Below, in pieces: positions 22,636 through 29,738 of a stretch of 64,000 nt of DNA. This stretch comes from Gammaproteobacteria bacterium Ga0074134. GTDB lineage: Bacteria; Pseudomonadota; Gammaproteobacteria; Ga0077554; Ga007554. Both the position numbers and the translations under genes were made by a program. The stretch spans positions 1 to 64,000 of the forward strand of contig LNEJ01000072.1 in NCBI GenBank assembly GCA_001464965.1, in the 5' to 3' direction. The first letter of the stretch is position 1. Each line of letters opens with the position of its first letter. Below the pieces are notes generated by a model. It ran no database searches. It was not told the DNA's origin and worked only from the letters and a program-made list of their open reading frames with translations.

Positions 22636-23987
22636 GGGATTTCCTCCTCGTCAGTTTCATCAGATCCGCCAGCGGCGGCCAGTTTGTTGATGTCGGCATC
22701 CAGCAGCACGCCGCCGGTCATCACCACCTCCACCGTCCGTCCGGCGGCCACCTCGACGATCGGAAAGGTCTTCTCGGCCAGGGAGATGTAATACTGCGCC
22801 AGCCGGTCGAGGGCCCGTCCGATGCCGCTATAGGCGCCGCGCTCGAATACCTTGCTGGGGTCCACCGTCTGGGTGGCGCCCAGGGGGCTGATGGAGACCG
22901 TCGTGGCGGTCTGCGCCAGCGCCTGTCCGAAACCCGACCCCAGGCCGGCGATCAGCGCCATCGCCAGCAGCTGCCCGTCCTTTTTCACCAACCGGCCGCG
23001 GATCCCGGTCTTGCCGTCCTCGCCGGCCACATAGCCCTTGAGGGGAATCTCCAGCACCTGCCCGTTGCGCAGCACGCAGCTCAGCGTTTCGGTGCGGATG
23101 TAAGCGCGTTCGCTGGAGATGTCACCGAAACCCGCGCCGACCACATGGCATTCCCTGGTGCGGGCGCGGAAGCGGTTGGGCAGGATGCTGTTGTCGCGCA
23201 GCTGCAGCACCACCGGATGAGGGTTGCTCTGCGCCTGGCCGCCGGTCGGCGCGTCCAGGCCGCCGAGCAGGACGGCGCTAGTAATGCTGCCGGCGGGCAG
23301 ATAGGTGCCTACCTGCTTCGGCGCGGCACGATCCGCATCCGGGCCGATCTCGCCGCGGGGCGCGTTATCCGCAGCCGTCTTCGGCGGCGCCAGACTGATA
23401 TGCAGTATTCCCGATCCGCCCTCTGCGGGCGTGCCGCCTCCGCCGGGCGCGGCGGGCGCATTAGCCCCCTCATTGCCGCTTGCGCGGTGGCCGCTGGGGG
23501 GCGGCGGCACGCCGGGGGGCAGGGGACGCACCGCACCATTCCCGGCGGAGGCGCTGGGAATGGCCGGTGGCAGGGTGAAGGCGGGCATCGGCGGCGCCGG
23601 AGACGGCGTGCCGGGCGGCGGGGCGGCAGCGGGGCTTCCGGCCTGGACGGCCATCGAGGTCTCCTTCTGGCGTTGTTCCTGCTGTTCCTTCCAGCGCTGC
23701 AGCTCCTTGAGCTGCGACTCGTGCTCCTTGATCTGGACTTCCCCGCCCGCCATCCACGCCTCGCGCTCGTTCAGCGACTGGCCGGGGACGTGGAATTGTT
23801 TGGAGGTTATTTCGGCGGTGTCGCCGGTGCCCGATGGGCCGGCGCCGGCCAGCCACATCCCGGCCATGACCACCGCAAACAGCGCCATGCCGGCCACCGC
23901 CATGACCGCCTGCTGGCGGCGGCGCGCACGCGCCGGATCCGGCACCGCCAGCGGAGCGTCTGGCAAGGCCTCATGCTGTTCACTCAT
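22632..23987 (-). CDS. traB: TraB, channel scaffold of the T4SS core
   Basis: A 451-aa VirB10-like protein that spans from inner membrane to outer-membrane core. Order: a short cytoplasmic head, one membrane segment (about 29-48), a coiled-coil region (EHESQLKELQRWKEQQEQRQKE), a long Pro/Ala/Gly-rich linker (about 115-215), and the C-terminal beta-barrel domain with YLPAGSITSAVLLGGLDAPTG, NPHPVVLQLRDNSILPNRF and the conserved C..VGAGFGDISSERAYIR. The ATG at 23987 is preferred since AGAGGT lies just upstream and it overlaps the traK stop. Complete. Confidence 0.95.
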   Translation of the reverse strand: MSEQHEALPDAPLAVPDPARARRRQQAVMAVAGMALFAVVMAGMWLAGAGPSGTGDTAEITSKQFHVPGQSLNEREAWMAGGEVQIKEHESQLKELQRWKEQQEQRQKETSMAVQAGSPAAAPPPGTPSPAPPMPAFTLPPAIPSASAGNGAVRPLPPGVPPPPSGHRASGNEGANAPAAPGGGGTPAEGGSGILHISLAPPKTAADNAPRGEIGPDADRAAPKQVGTYLPAGSITSAVLLGGLDAPTGGQAQSNPHPVVLQLRDNSILPNRFRARTRECHVVGAGFGDISSERAYIRTETLSCVLRNGQVLEIPLKGYVAGEDGKTGIRGRLVKKDGQLLAMALIAGLGSGFGQALAQTATTVSISPLGATQTVDPSKVFERGAYSGIGRALDRLAQYYISLAEKTFPIVEVAAGRTVEVVMTGGVLLDADINKLAAAGGSDETDEEEIP

Positions 23988-24702
23988 TCCGGCTACCTCT
24001 TTCATGCACCAGGAAGACCCGCGTCGACTGGCCGGGCGCGAGCACGGTGCGCTCCGGCGCGGCCGCCAGCAGGCCGGGGCGATAGAATTCCTGCGGCGTC
24101 ATCACCAGCTCGGATCCCGAGGCGTTCACCAGGGTGTATGCCTCGCCGTGCAACGTCTCGCCGGCATATTCCCGCTCCAGTACGAAGCGCGCCTCCTTCC
24201 ACAGCGGCACGGCGGTGTTGCGCTCGCGCACCTCATAGCCATCGGGCACGCCGTCCTTCGCCATCTGGCGTATCAGGGATTTGACCGCCTTCTGGTAGGC
24301 CTGAGCCTGCCGCAGGCTGCGCGCCGCCGGACGTGCCGCGCCGGCCGGCTTGATCAGCACGGTGTCGGCCGGGATGTCCGTGGGCACCAGCACCAGGGTA
24401 TAGGTGCGCCCGGCGTCATCCACGACGAAGACATTGACCGGCGCCGCCGACGCCGGCGGCGCCAGGCGCACGAAGAGCTGGCCCTGCGCCTCGTCCTTTT
24501 CGATCAGGAGCCGCCCGTCGCTGCCGAACAGCTGGGCCACACGGCCGCCCGCCACCGCGATGCGCGTCACCTCCCGGGCGGACAGCTTGCCCGCCACGGT
24601 CACGCCATCGGCCGCCTCGATCACCTGGAGCGCGCGCGATTCAGCCGCCGGCAGCAGCAGCGCCGCCGCTAGAAACAGGCTCTTTCTTGCCAAAGGGGTC
24701 AT
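23980..24702 (-). CDS. traK: TraK, secretin-like core protein
   Basis: A 240-aa periplasmic VirB9-like protein of the outer-membrane core complex. It has a signal peptide (SLFLAAALLLPAAESRA) followed by VTVAGKLSAREVTRIAVAGGRVAQLFG, the family N-terminus, and then NVFVVDDAGRTYTLVLVPTDIPADT. The C-terminal part ERTVLAPGQSTRVFLV is also typical. It overlaps traE by 62 bp at its 5' end. Confidence 0.95.
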   Translation of the reverse strand: MTPLARKSLFLAAALLLPAAESRALQVIEAADGVTVAGKLSAREVTRIAVAGGRVAQLFGSDGRLLIEKDEAQGQLFVRLAPPASAAPVNVFVVDDAGRTYTLVLVPTDIPADTVLIKPAGAARPAARSLRQAQAYQKAVKSLIRQMAKDGVPDGYEVRERNTAVPLWKEARFVLEREYAGETLHGEAYTLVNASGSELVMTPQEFYRPGLLAAAPERTVLAPGQSTRVFLVHERGSRNE

Positions 24703-25264
24703 CTGCTTTTACCTCGTCTGTAAACTCTGTTACCCGGATCTCCCCGGACTCCATGGCGAACCGGATACGGAACGTCTTGTCCTCGGACTTGACCTGTTTG
24801 TCGCCGATCAGCGTGACCAGGGTTCCCGATACGGTCGTCTGCATCCCCCGCTCATCGACGGTGATGCCCTTGCTCAGGTAGAACACCTGCGAGGCGTCGT
24901 TGCGCCGGAGGCGCGCGGTTTCGAGCGCCAGCCGGGTCTTCAGCGCGCCGCGGACGCGCGGGCTGGTATGGCGTAAAAAACGCTCGGCCTGATAATCCGC
25001 GCTCTCCGGCGAGACCGTCAGCCCGGTCTGGGCAAACCAGACCGACATCTCCTCCAGGTATTCGCGGGAAACCCGGTCGTTCTCGACCCAGAAGGTCTTG
25101 TGGATTTCCGGCGGGACGATCACCGTGCGCTCGTTGCCGGCGTTGAAGGCCAGCCCCGCAGCGAGCGCCAGATTCGACGCCAGCAGGATGGCCGCCGCGA
25201 TCCGCCAGGCCTGGCGTTCGCCGATCGCGCCGATCAGCTGGGAGCGGTACGTGTCCGTTTTCAT
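24641..25264 (-). CDS. traE: TraE, inner-membrane core protein
   Basis: A 207-aa VirB8-like protein with a single N-terminal membrane segment (about 21-40, IAAAILLASNLALAAGLAF) and a periplasmic domain with the signatures VIVPPEIHKTFWVENDRVSREYLEEMSVWF and GTLVTLIGDKQV. It takes part in the assembly of the pilus base. Start ATG 25264 overlaps the traL stop. Confidence 0.95.
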   Translation of the reverse strand: MKTDTYRSQLIGAIGERQAWRIAAAILLASNLALAAGLAFNAGNERTVIVPPEIHKTFWVENDRVSREYLEEMSVWFAQTGLTVSPESADYQAERFLRHTSPRVRGALKTRLALETARLRRNDASQVFYLSKGITVDERGMQTTVSGTLVTLIGDKQVKSEDKTFRIRFAMESGEIRVTEFTDEVKADDPFGKKEPVSSGGAAAAGG

Positions 25265-25554
25265 CCCACGAACTCGCGGATGTGCGACGGCGGGGTGCGC
25301 CGCAGGCCAAAAAGATGGCTGGCGGGCAGGTGCCAATAGATGACCCTGCGCAAATGGCCGGGGCCGCCGCCGGCCTTGAGGCGCGACAAGCCGTAGACGG
25401 CGGCGAAGCACAGCGCCGTGCCCAGCAGAAAAGAGCCGCTCAACGCGCCAAAGCCCATGGCGCAGGCACCCGCGATGAATGCATCGGCATCCCACCACAG
25501 CAACTTAGCGGACTCGTCGAGCCGCCGGGGGACGGCGTAATCCAGATCGTTCAT
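25261..25554 (-). CDS. traL: TraL, small inner-membrane pilus assembly protein
   Basis: A 97-aa protein of the TraL/VirB3-like family, needed to start pilus assembly. The signature is VPRRLDESAKLLWWDADAFI, followed by two hydrophobic segments (about 27-38 and 41-56) and a basic C-terminus. The ATG at 25554 has GGAGG 10 bases upstream; a GTG two codons earlier is possible. Confidence 0.92.
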   Translation of the reverse strand: MNDLDYAVPRRLDESAKLLWWDADAFIAGACAMGFGALSGSFLLGTALCFAAVYGLSRLKAGGGPGHLRRVIYWHLPASHLFGLRRTPPSHIREFVG

Positions 25555-25616
25555 TGCCACTGTTCCTCCAGTGAAGCGGCCCGGAGAAATGATCCGGGCC
25601 GCAGTTGACACCCGGC

Positions 25617-25964
25617 TCAGATGGTGGCCGAGATCATGCCGTTGAGGATGGCCGGGCCGACCATCACGAACAGGCCCAGCACCACGGCGCCTGCCGCCAG
25701 CGAGGGCTGCTGTTTGCCCGCGGCGACGAACGCGCCGTAGATCAGCGCGCCAAACACGATGGCGCGCCCGAGATAGCCGCCGAACGAGTTCGACAGCCAG
25801 TCGAAGGCGGGCTTGAACTCGGCGCCGGTGGTGCCGGCGATGGCCGCCGTCCCCATCAGGGCGGCAACGATCAACAGCAGCGGCAGGACGAGCCTGAGCA
25901 TGTGCCGGGGATCGGCGCACGCGGCCCCCAAACGGTAATACCCCTGGGAAAAGGACTGCATCAT
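25617..25964 (-). CDS. traA: TraA-like pilin (conjugative pilus subunit)
   Basis: A 115-aa precursor of the major pilus subunit. A leader of about 45 residues (MMQSFSQGYYRLGAACADP, then a hydrophobic segment MLRLVLPLLLIVAALMGTAAIAGTTGA) would be removed near GTTGAEF by a leader peptidase; the mature part has two hydrophobic helices (AIVFGALIYGAFVAAGKQ and AAGAVVLGLFVMVGPAILNGM), as in F pilin. The chosen ATG at 25964 has AAGGAG 7 bases upstream. It is located just before traL, as in F. Confidence 0.88.
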   Translation of the reverse strand: MMQSFSQGYYRLGAACADPRHMLRLVLPLLLIVAALMGTAAIAGTTGAEFKPAFDWLSNSFGGYLGRAIVFGALIYGAFVAAGKQQPSLAAGAVVLGLFVMVGPAILNGMISATI

Positions 25965-25975
25965 AGGTTTTCTCC

Positions 25976-26629
25976 TTACTCTTTCATGACAACGGTGACA
26001 ATCACCTCTACCCGCCGGTTGGCCGCACGGCCCTCCGGCGTCCTGTTCGAGGCGGCGTAGCAGCATTTGCCCTCCGCCTCGATACCGATCCGTCCGGCAT
26101 CGACGCCGTAACCGATCAGGTATTCCCGCACCGCTTCCGCCCGGCGAAGGGCGAGACGGTCGTTATCCGGTTTGCCGCCCACGGCGTCGGTGCGCCCCCG
26201 CAGCGTGATGCGCTCCGCCGACCGCATATCCTCCATCAGCGCCCGGAGAGGGGCGAGGTCGCGGGCGGTCGGGTGGGCGCGCGCAAAGGCGAAGCGGACC
26301 GCCACGGAGCGGATCACGGCCATCTTTTCTACCCCCGGCCCAGGAGTCCGGGCCGGGGGTGCTGGCGGTGCTGGAGGTGGCAGTGGAATCGCCGCATCGA
26401 GCGTCTTCCGCGTTGGTTCCGGGCAGGGAACCTCGCCACCGCACAACGTGAATTTGGGTATGGCAGTCGTGGCGGCGGGCGCGGTCTGCGCGATGCGCAC
26501 GATCGGGCCGCCGCCCGCTGGGACGGGGGCCGCATCCCGCGTCTTTGAGACGGTCATGGCGGACTCGGGCACGGCGGCGCACGCCGCCAGCGCCAGTGCC
26601 GTCAACGCCATCGAGAGGGCATGCCTCAT
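25976..26629 (-). CDS. OmpA-family lipoprotein
   Basis: A 217-aa lipoprotein with lipobox ALAAC (residues 13-17), a Pro-rich linker, and a C-terminal OmpA/MotB peptidoglycan-binding domain: [37 protein letters not shown], and [17 protein letters not shown]. It would link the outer membrane to the cell wall, perhaps anchoring the transfer apparatus. It starts in the ATGA overlap with the transglycosylase stop and ends 11 bp before traA. Confidence 0.88.
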   Translation of the reverse strand: MRHALSMALTALALAACAAVPESAMTVSKTRDAAPVPAGGGPIVRIAQTAPAATTAIPKFTLCGGEVPCPEPTRKTLDAAIPLPPPAPPAPPARTPGPGVEKMAVIRSVAVRFAFARAHPTARDLAPLRALMEDMRSAERITLRGRTDAVGGKPDNDRLALRRAEAVREYLIGYGVDAGRIGIEAEGKCCYAASNRTPEGRAANRRVEVIVTVVMKE

Positions 26630-27102
26630 GACGGACCCCCTTGGGCCAGATGGCGATAGACGCGATGGGCGTAGCGGCTGCGCTGGGCAAGGCAGGCGTC
26701 GCCCTTCAGTTGCGTGCATGCGGCGTTGTAGGCGCCGACCGCATTCCAGGTATAGCCGTGCCTGGCAAAAAGATTAGATAGGATCCACGCGCCGACATGG
26801 ATGTTAGTGCACGCGTCATAGAGATCGGCCGCAGTAATCCCGTATTTCGCAAGCCGAGGAGTCCAGCGGCTGTTGATCTGCATCAGTCCGATATCCACGC
26901 TGCCGGTCACGGCCGCGTGCCTGCGGTTGACGGCGCGGGGATCGAGCGATGACTCGACCCGGGCGATGGCATAGAGCAGTTGCGGCGCGACGCCGTAGCG
27001 TGCACCGGCCTCCTGCCAGCAGTCGCCTCCTGCGGCGGCGCCCCGCGCGCACAGCGCTACCATCGCCGCCATCGCCATTTTCTTTCCCCATCCCCGTTTC
27101 AT
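26626..27102 (-). CDS. Lytic transglycosylase (VirB1-like)
   Basis: A 158-aa secreted protein with a signal peptide ([15 protein letters not shown]) and an SLT domain: [31 protein letters not shown] with the catalytic Glu in ARVESS, then [14 protein letters not shown] and the C-terminal [14 protein letters not shown]. It would cut peptidoglycan locally to let the transfer channel through. It is the first gene of the minus-strand operon, so the operon promoter should lie in 27103-27433. Confidence 0.93.
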   Translation of the reverse strand: MKRGWGKKMAMAAMVALCARGAAAGGDCWQEAGARYGVAPQLLYAIARVESSLDPRAVNRRHAAVTGSVDIGLMQINSRWTPRLAKYGITAADLYDACTNIHVGAWILSNLFARHGYTWNAVGAYNAACTQLKGDACLAQRSRYAHRVYRHLAQGGPS

Positions 27103-27433
27103 GAAGTCCTCTCCGGTTTCTCGGGCATCCCCTTAAAAAAGCCCGCGCCCCTGGGTGAGGGAATGGCGCGGGAACAGTGCCCACAGGCAGGGAAGCCGTT
27201 TGAAGTGGCTTCATCTTGTGGACGATCGATCCGGCTGGCAAGCGAAAACCCTGTTTTGGTGGCGCGGGGGTTTTTCCCCGTGAAGGGGACGATGCCGGTA
27301 AACCCCCTGCAAAGCAAAACAGGGTTTTGTGTTGTGTTCGGGCGGGCGCCTGCGCCATCGTGCATGCGGCGGAAGGACACTTTCTGCGGGGAACCCGCCA
27401 CGCCCGTAAACACGACCACGACAATGCACGGCA
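27103..27433. promoter_or_regulatory. Divergent control region between the two transfer operons (candidate oriT)
   Basis: This 331-bp region separates the tra operon from the relaxase operon, so promoters for both must lie here. It contains a nested inverted repeat (see 27245-27328), and a small hairpin of GAAGCC and GGCTTC near 27192-27212. No protein-coding gene is convincing in it. Position next to a relaxase gene and dense symmetry make it a reasonable oriT candidate, but no nic consensus can be named. Confidence 0.45.
27245..27328. repeat. Nested inverted repeat
   Basis: The outer arms, AAAACCCTGTTTTG (27245-27258) and CAAAACAGGGTTTT (27315-27328), are perfect 14-bp inverted copies. Inside, GGGGGTTT (27266-27273) and AAACCCCC (27300-27307) form a second pair, and the centre contains GTTTTTCCCCGTGAAGGGG. 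The whole could form a cruciform. Such symmetry is usual at oriT or operator sites. Confidence 0.8.
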
Positions 27434-27856
27434 ATGAAAGAAGAGACCCTTGGAGAGACATTGATTGAATCGCGCCTCTACGCGGCGCTGACGAAGGGCG
27501 GCCTGCCCGGCTGGATCCCGGTGGTCGCGACCCTGGCGTTGCGTTTCCAGGGTCTCGAAGAGGTCATGGAACCGGACGACGCGCCGCCGCTGCACCAGCT
27601 GGCCCGGCTGGCGCGCGAGGCGGTCTCGTTCACCCCCGCGTGGCGGGAACGTCTGCTGTTCCACCGCCTGGCCCGGCTGCCGCTGTTCCACTGGCGCGCG
27701 GCCAACTCCTCCGGGAAGTGGGATCCGTTACACGAGTCCCTGCTGGAATTCATGGCGCGGGGTGAGACCGCCCTGTGGCAGGAGGAGACACCCAGCCCCC
27801 CGCCCGGGACGGTGGAACACTGGTTGCGCCATCAGTTGCGGAAGGACATCAAATGA
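27434..27856 (+). CDS. Unknown protein upstream of the relaxase
   Basis: A 140-aa soluble helical protein (VVATLALRFQGLEEVME, LARLAREAVSF, LLFHRLARLPLFHW). Its stop overlaps the relaxase start as ATGA, so it is translated with the relaxase and may be a relaxosome accessory. I recognise no family and see no clear DNA-binding motif. The start at ATG 27434 lacks a strong ribosome-binding site. Confidence 0.65.
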   Translation: MKEETLGETLIESRLYAALTKGGLPGWIPVVATLALRFQGLEEVMEPDDAPPLHQLARLAREAVSFTPAWRERLLFHRLARLPLFHWRAANSSGKWDPLHESLLEFMARGETALWQEETPSPPPGTVEHWLRHQLRKDIK

Positions 27857-29583
27857 TTCCGTCATGGTGGCGCCGCGCCGGGCGCGGCAAGGACGGTGCG
27901 GCGGTACCCGCGGACCTCCTGCCGGTGCTGGAGTCCCGGGCGCTGCTCGCGCGCCCGGCGCGGCAGGCCAGGCTGCGCGAGCTGGCGCAGCTGGCGGCGG
28001 TCCCCGATGCCCATTTCGATGCGCTGTACCGGGCGGCGGTCGAGGTCTTCGCCCGCTTCGTGCAGCAGCTGCCCGCCTCGGAGTCCCACCACCACGCGGG
28101 ACAGGGCGGCATGCTCGACCACACGCTGGAGGTGGTCGTGGCCGCCCTGTCCCTGCGCCGCGGACGCTTGCTTCCCGCCGGCGCCGAACCCGACGCGCTG
28201 GTGCGCAAGCAGGACGTGTGGACCTACGCTGTGTTCGCGGGCGCGTTGCTGCACGACATCGGCAAACCCGCCGTGGATCAGCATATCGCGCTGTTCGATG
28301 GCGATGGCCGCCCGCTCGGCCGCTGGGATCCGTGGGGCGGACCCATGATGCCGGGGGACTGGTATCGCGTCCATTTCAACCGAGAGCGCCACTATGGCCT
28401 GCACACGCGGGCGGCGCCCCTCCTGGCGCGCCTCATCCTGCCGCCGCAGGGGTTGTCATGGCTGGCGGCGGATCAGGACGCGCTGGCCACATGGCTTGCG
28501 GCCCTGAGCGGCGACCGGGAAGCGGCGGGGTCGCTGGGCGAGATCATCATGCGCGCCGACGGCGAGTCCGTGGCGCGCAATCTGGGGGCGGGCGACAGCG
28601 CCCGCTTTCCGGCGGCCAGCGCCGTCCCCCTGCACGAAAAACTGCTCACCGCGCTGCGCCATCTGCTGGGCGAGGGCGGTTTGCCGCTCAACCGCAACGG
28701 CGCCGCCGGCTGGCTGGCCGGGGACGATCTGTGGCTGGTCAGCAAGCGGGCGGTGGACGCGCTGCGCGAGCACCTGATCAAGGAAGGCCACGCGGGCATC
28801 CCGGCGCGCAACGACCGGATTTTCGATGTACTGCAGGAGCACAACATCCTGCTGCGCAACGGCGACCAGGCGATCTGGCGGGCTACGGTCGCGGGGGAGG
28901 GGTGGGCGCACGATCTCACCCTGCTGCGCTTGCCCGCCGGGCGGGTGTGGCCCGATCCCGGGGCGCGCCCTCCGGCCTTCGATGGCACGGTGACGCCGCT
29001 GTCGGGCGCGGTGCCGGAGGAGGAGCCTGCACAGGAAAACTTGCGCAACGATGGCCCTGTCCTGCCCGCACGCGTCACGCGCGGCGCGACAGGCAGTGCC
29101 GCCGCTGCGATGGAGGCAGCTCCGGAAGAATCCGATGGCGGCAAGGTGATATTCCTTCAGGAGCGCCTGGCCGAGCGAAGTGGCGAGACGGAAGACGATG
29201 ACGGCAGGCGCTTCCTGGAATGGCTGCGCACGGAGGTGGCCGAATGGCGGATCAAGGTCAATCAGGCCGACGCGCGCATCCATATCGTGCCCGAAGGGGT
29301 GCTGCTGGTGAGTCCGGCGGTGTTCAAGGACTATGCCCGTGCGCACGGCGGCGAGTGGGAGCATGTCCAGAGGCGGTTCCTCAAGCTCAAGCTCCACCGG
29401 CTGGCGCCGGATGACACCAACATTTTTCAGTACGGGGTCGAACTCCCGGGCGGTAACCACGACAAGAAAACAGGGAAATCGGGGGGGGTCAAGGGCGTCG
29501 TCATTGCCGATCCCGCCGTGGTCTTTTCGGCGGCCGCGCCACCCGCCGCCAATCCGGTCTTGCGGCGCATAAATCCGGGATAG
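27853..29583 (+). CDS. traI: MOBH relaxase (TraI_2 family)
   Basis: A 576-aa enzyme that would nick the transferred strand at oriT and stay attached to it. Like other MOBH relaxases it has an HD-hydrolase-like metal site: ESHHHAGQGGMLDHTLEV (His79-81, His90) and ALLHDIGKP (His134, Asp135). This is followed by the N-terminal TraI_2 domain, a Pro-rich linker near 390-420, and the C-terminal TraI_2_C domain (GRRFLEWLRTEVAEWRIKVN and FKDYARAHGGEWEHVQRRFLKLKLH), a winged-helix part. ATG at 27853 overlaps the preceding stop. R27, SXT/R391 and IncA/C belong to the same family. Complete. Confidence 0.93.
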   Translation: MIPSWWRRAGRGKDGAAVPADLLPVLESRALLARPARQARLRELAQLAAVPDAHFDALYRAAVEVFARFVQQLPASESHHHAGQGGMLDHTLEVVVAALSLRRGRLLPAGAEPDALVRKQDVWTYAVFAGALLHDIGKPAVDQHIALFDGDGRPLGRWDPWGGPMMPGDWYRVHFNRERHYGLHTRAAPLLARLILPPQGLSWLAADQDALATWLAALSGDREAAGSLGEIIMRADGESVARNLGAGDSARFPAASAVPLHEKLLTALRHLLGEGGLPLNRNGAAGWLAGDDLWLVSKRAVDALREHLIKEGHAGIPARNDRIFDVLQEHNILLRNGDQAIWRATVAGEGWAHDLTLLRLPAGRVWPDPGARPPAFDGTVTPLSGAVPEEEPAQENLRNDGPVLPARVTRGATGSAAAAMEAAPEESDGGKVIFLQERLAERSGETEDDDGRRFLEWLRTEVAEWRIKVNQADARIHIVPEGVLLVSPAVFKDYARAHGGEWEHVQRRFLKLKLHRLAPDDTNIFQYGVELPGGNHDKKTGKSGGVKGVVIADPAVVFSAAAPPAANPVLRRINPG

Positions 29584-29591
29584 GAATCAGG

Positions 29592-29612
29592 GGTGGTGCA
29601 CGGTGCACCACC
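29592..29612. repeat. Palindrome 1 (GGTGGTGCAC / GTGCACCACC)
   Basis: Two perfect 10-bp arms around one base, 9 bp after the relaxase stop. It is related in outline to the two palindromes at 29687 and 32503. It could act as a terminator stem, a protein-binding site or a mobile palindromic unit. Confidence 0.75.
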
Positions 29613-29686
29613 TCATTGCGCCCTTCACGGTGATCACGGGCAGAAAGTGTGGGGGAATTGAAACCGCGGTGGAGGTAGATAAACGC

Positions 29687-29709
29687 AGGTGGGGCACCGT
29701 GCCCCACTT
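29687..29709. repeat. Palindrome 2 (GTGGGGCAC / GTGCCCCAC), upstream of traD
   Basis: Perfect 9-bp arms at 29689-29697 and 29699-29707 around one C. Apart from the centre base, the 23-bp unit is identical to the one at 32503-32525. It lies in the 155-bp gap before traD, which has no gene. Confidence 0.85.
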
Positions 29710-29738
29710 GAACCGCGAAGAGGAGGGAAGGTGGAAGT

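Noticed and set aside
27245-27328. A CRISPR-like repeat
   Set aside because: There is one nested inverted pair, not a series of direct repeats with spacers; no cas genes are in the window.
27762-29201. A 479-codon ORF overlapping the relaxase
   Set aside because: It is a shadow with Arg/Gly/Ala-rich low-complexity; the relaxase frame has the family motifs.
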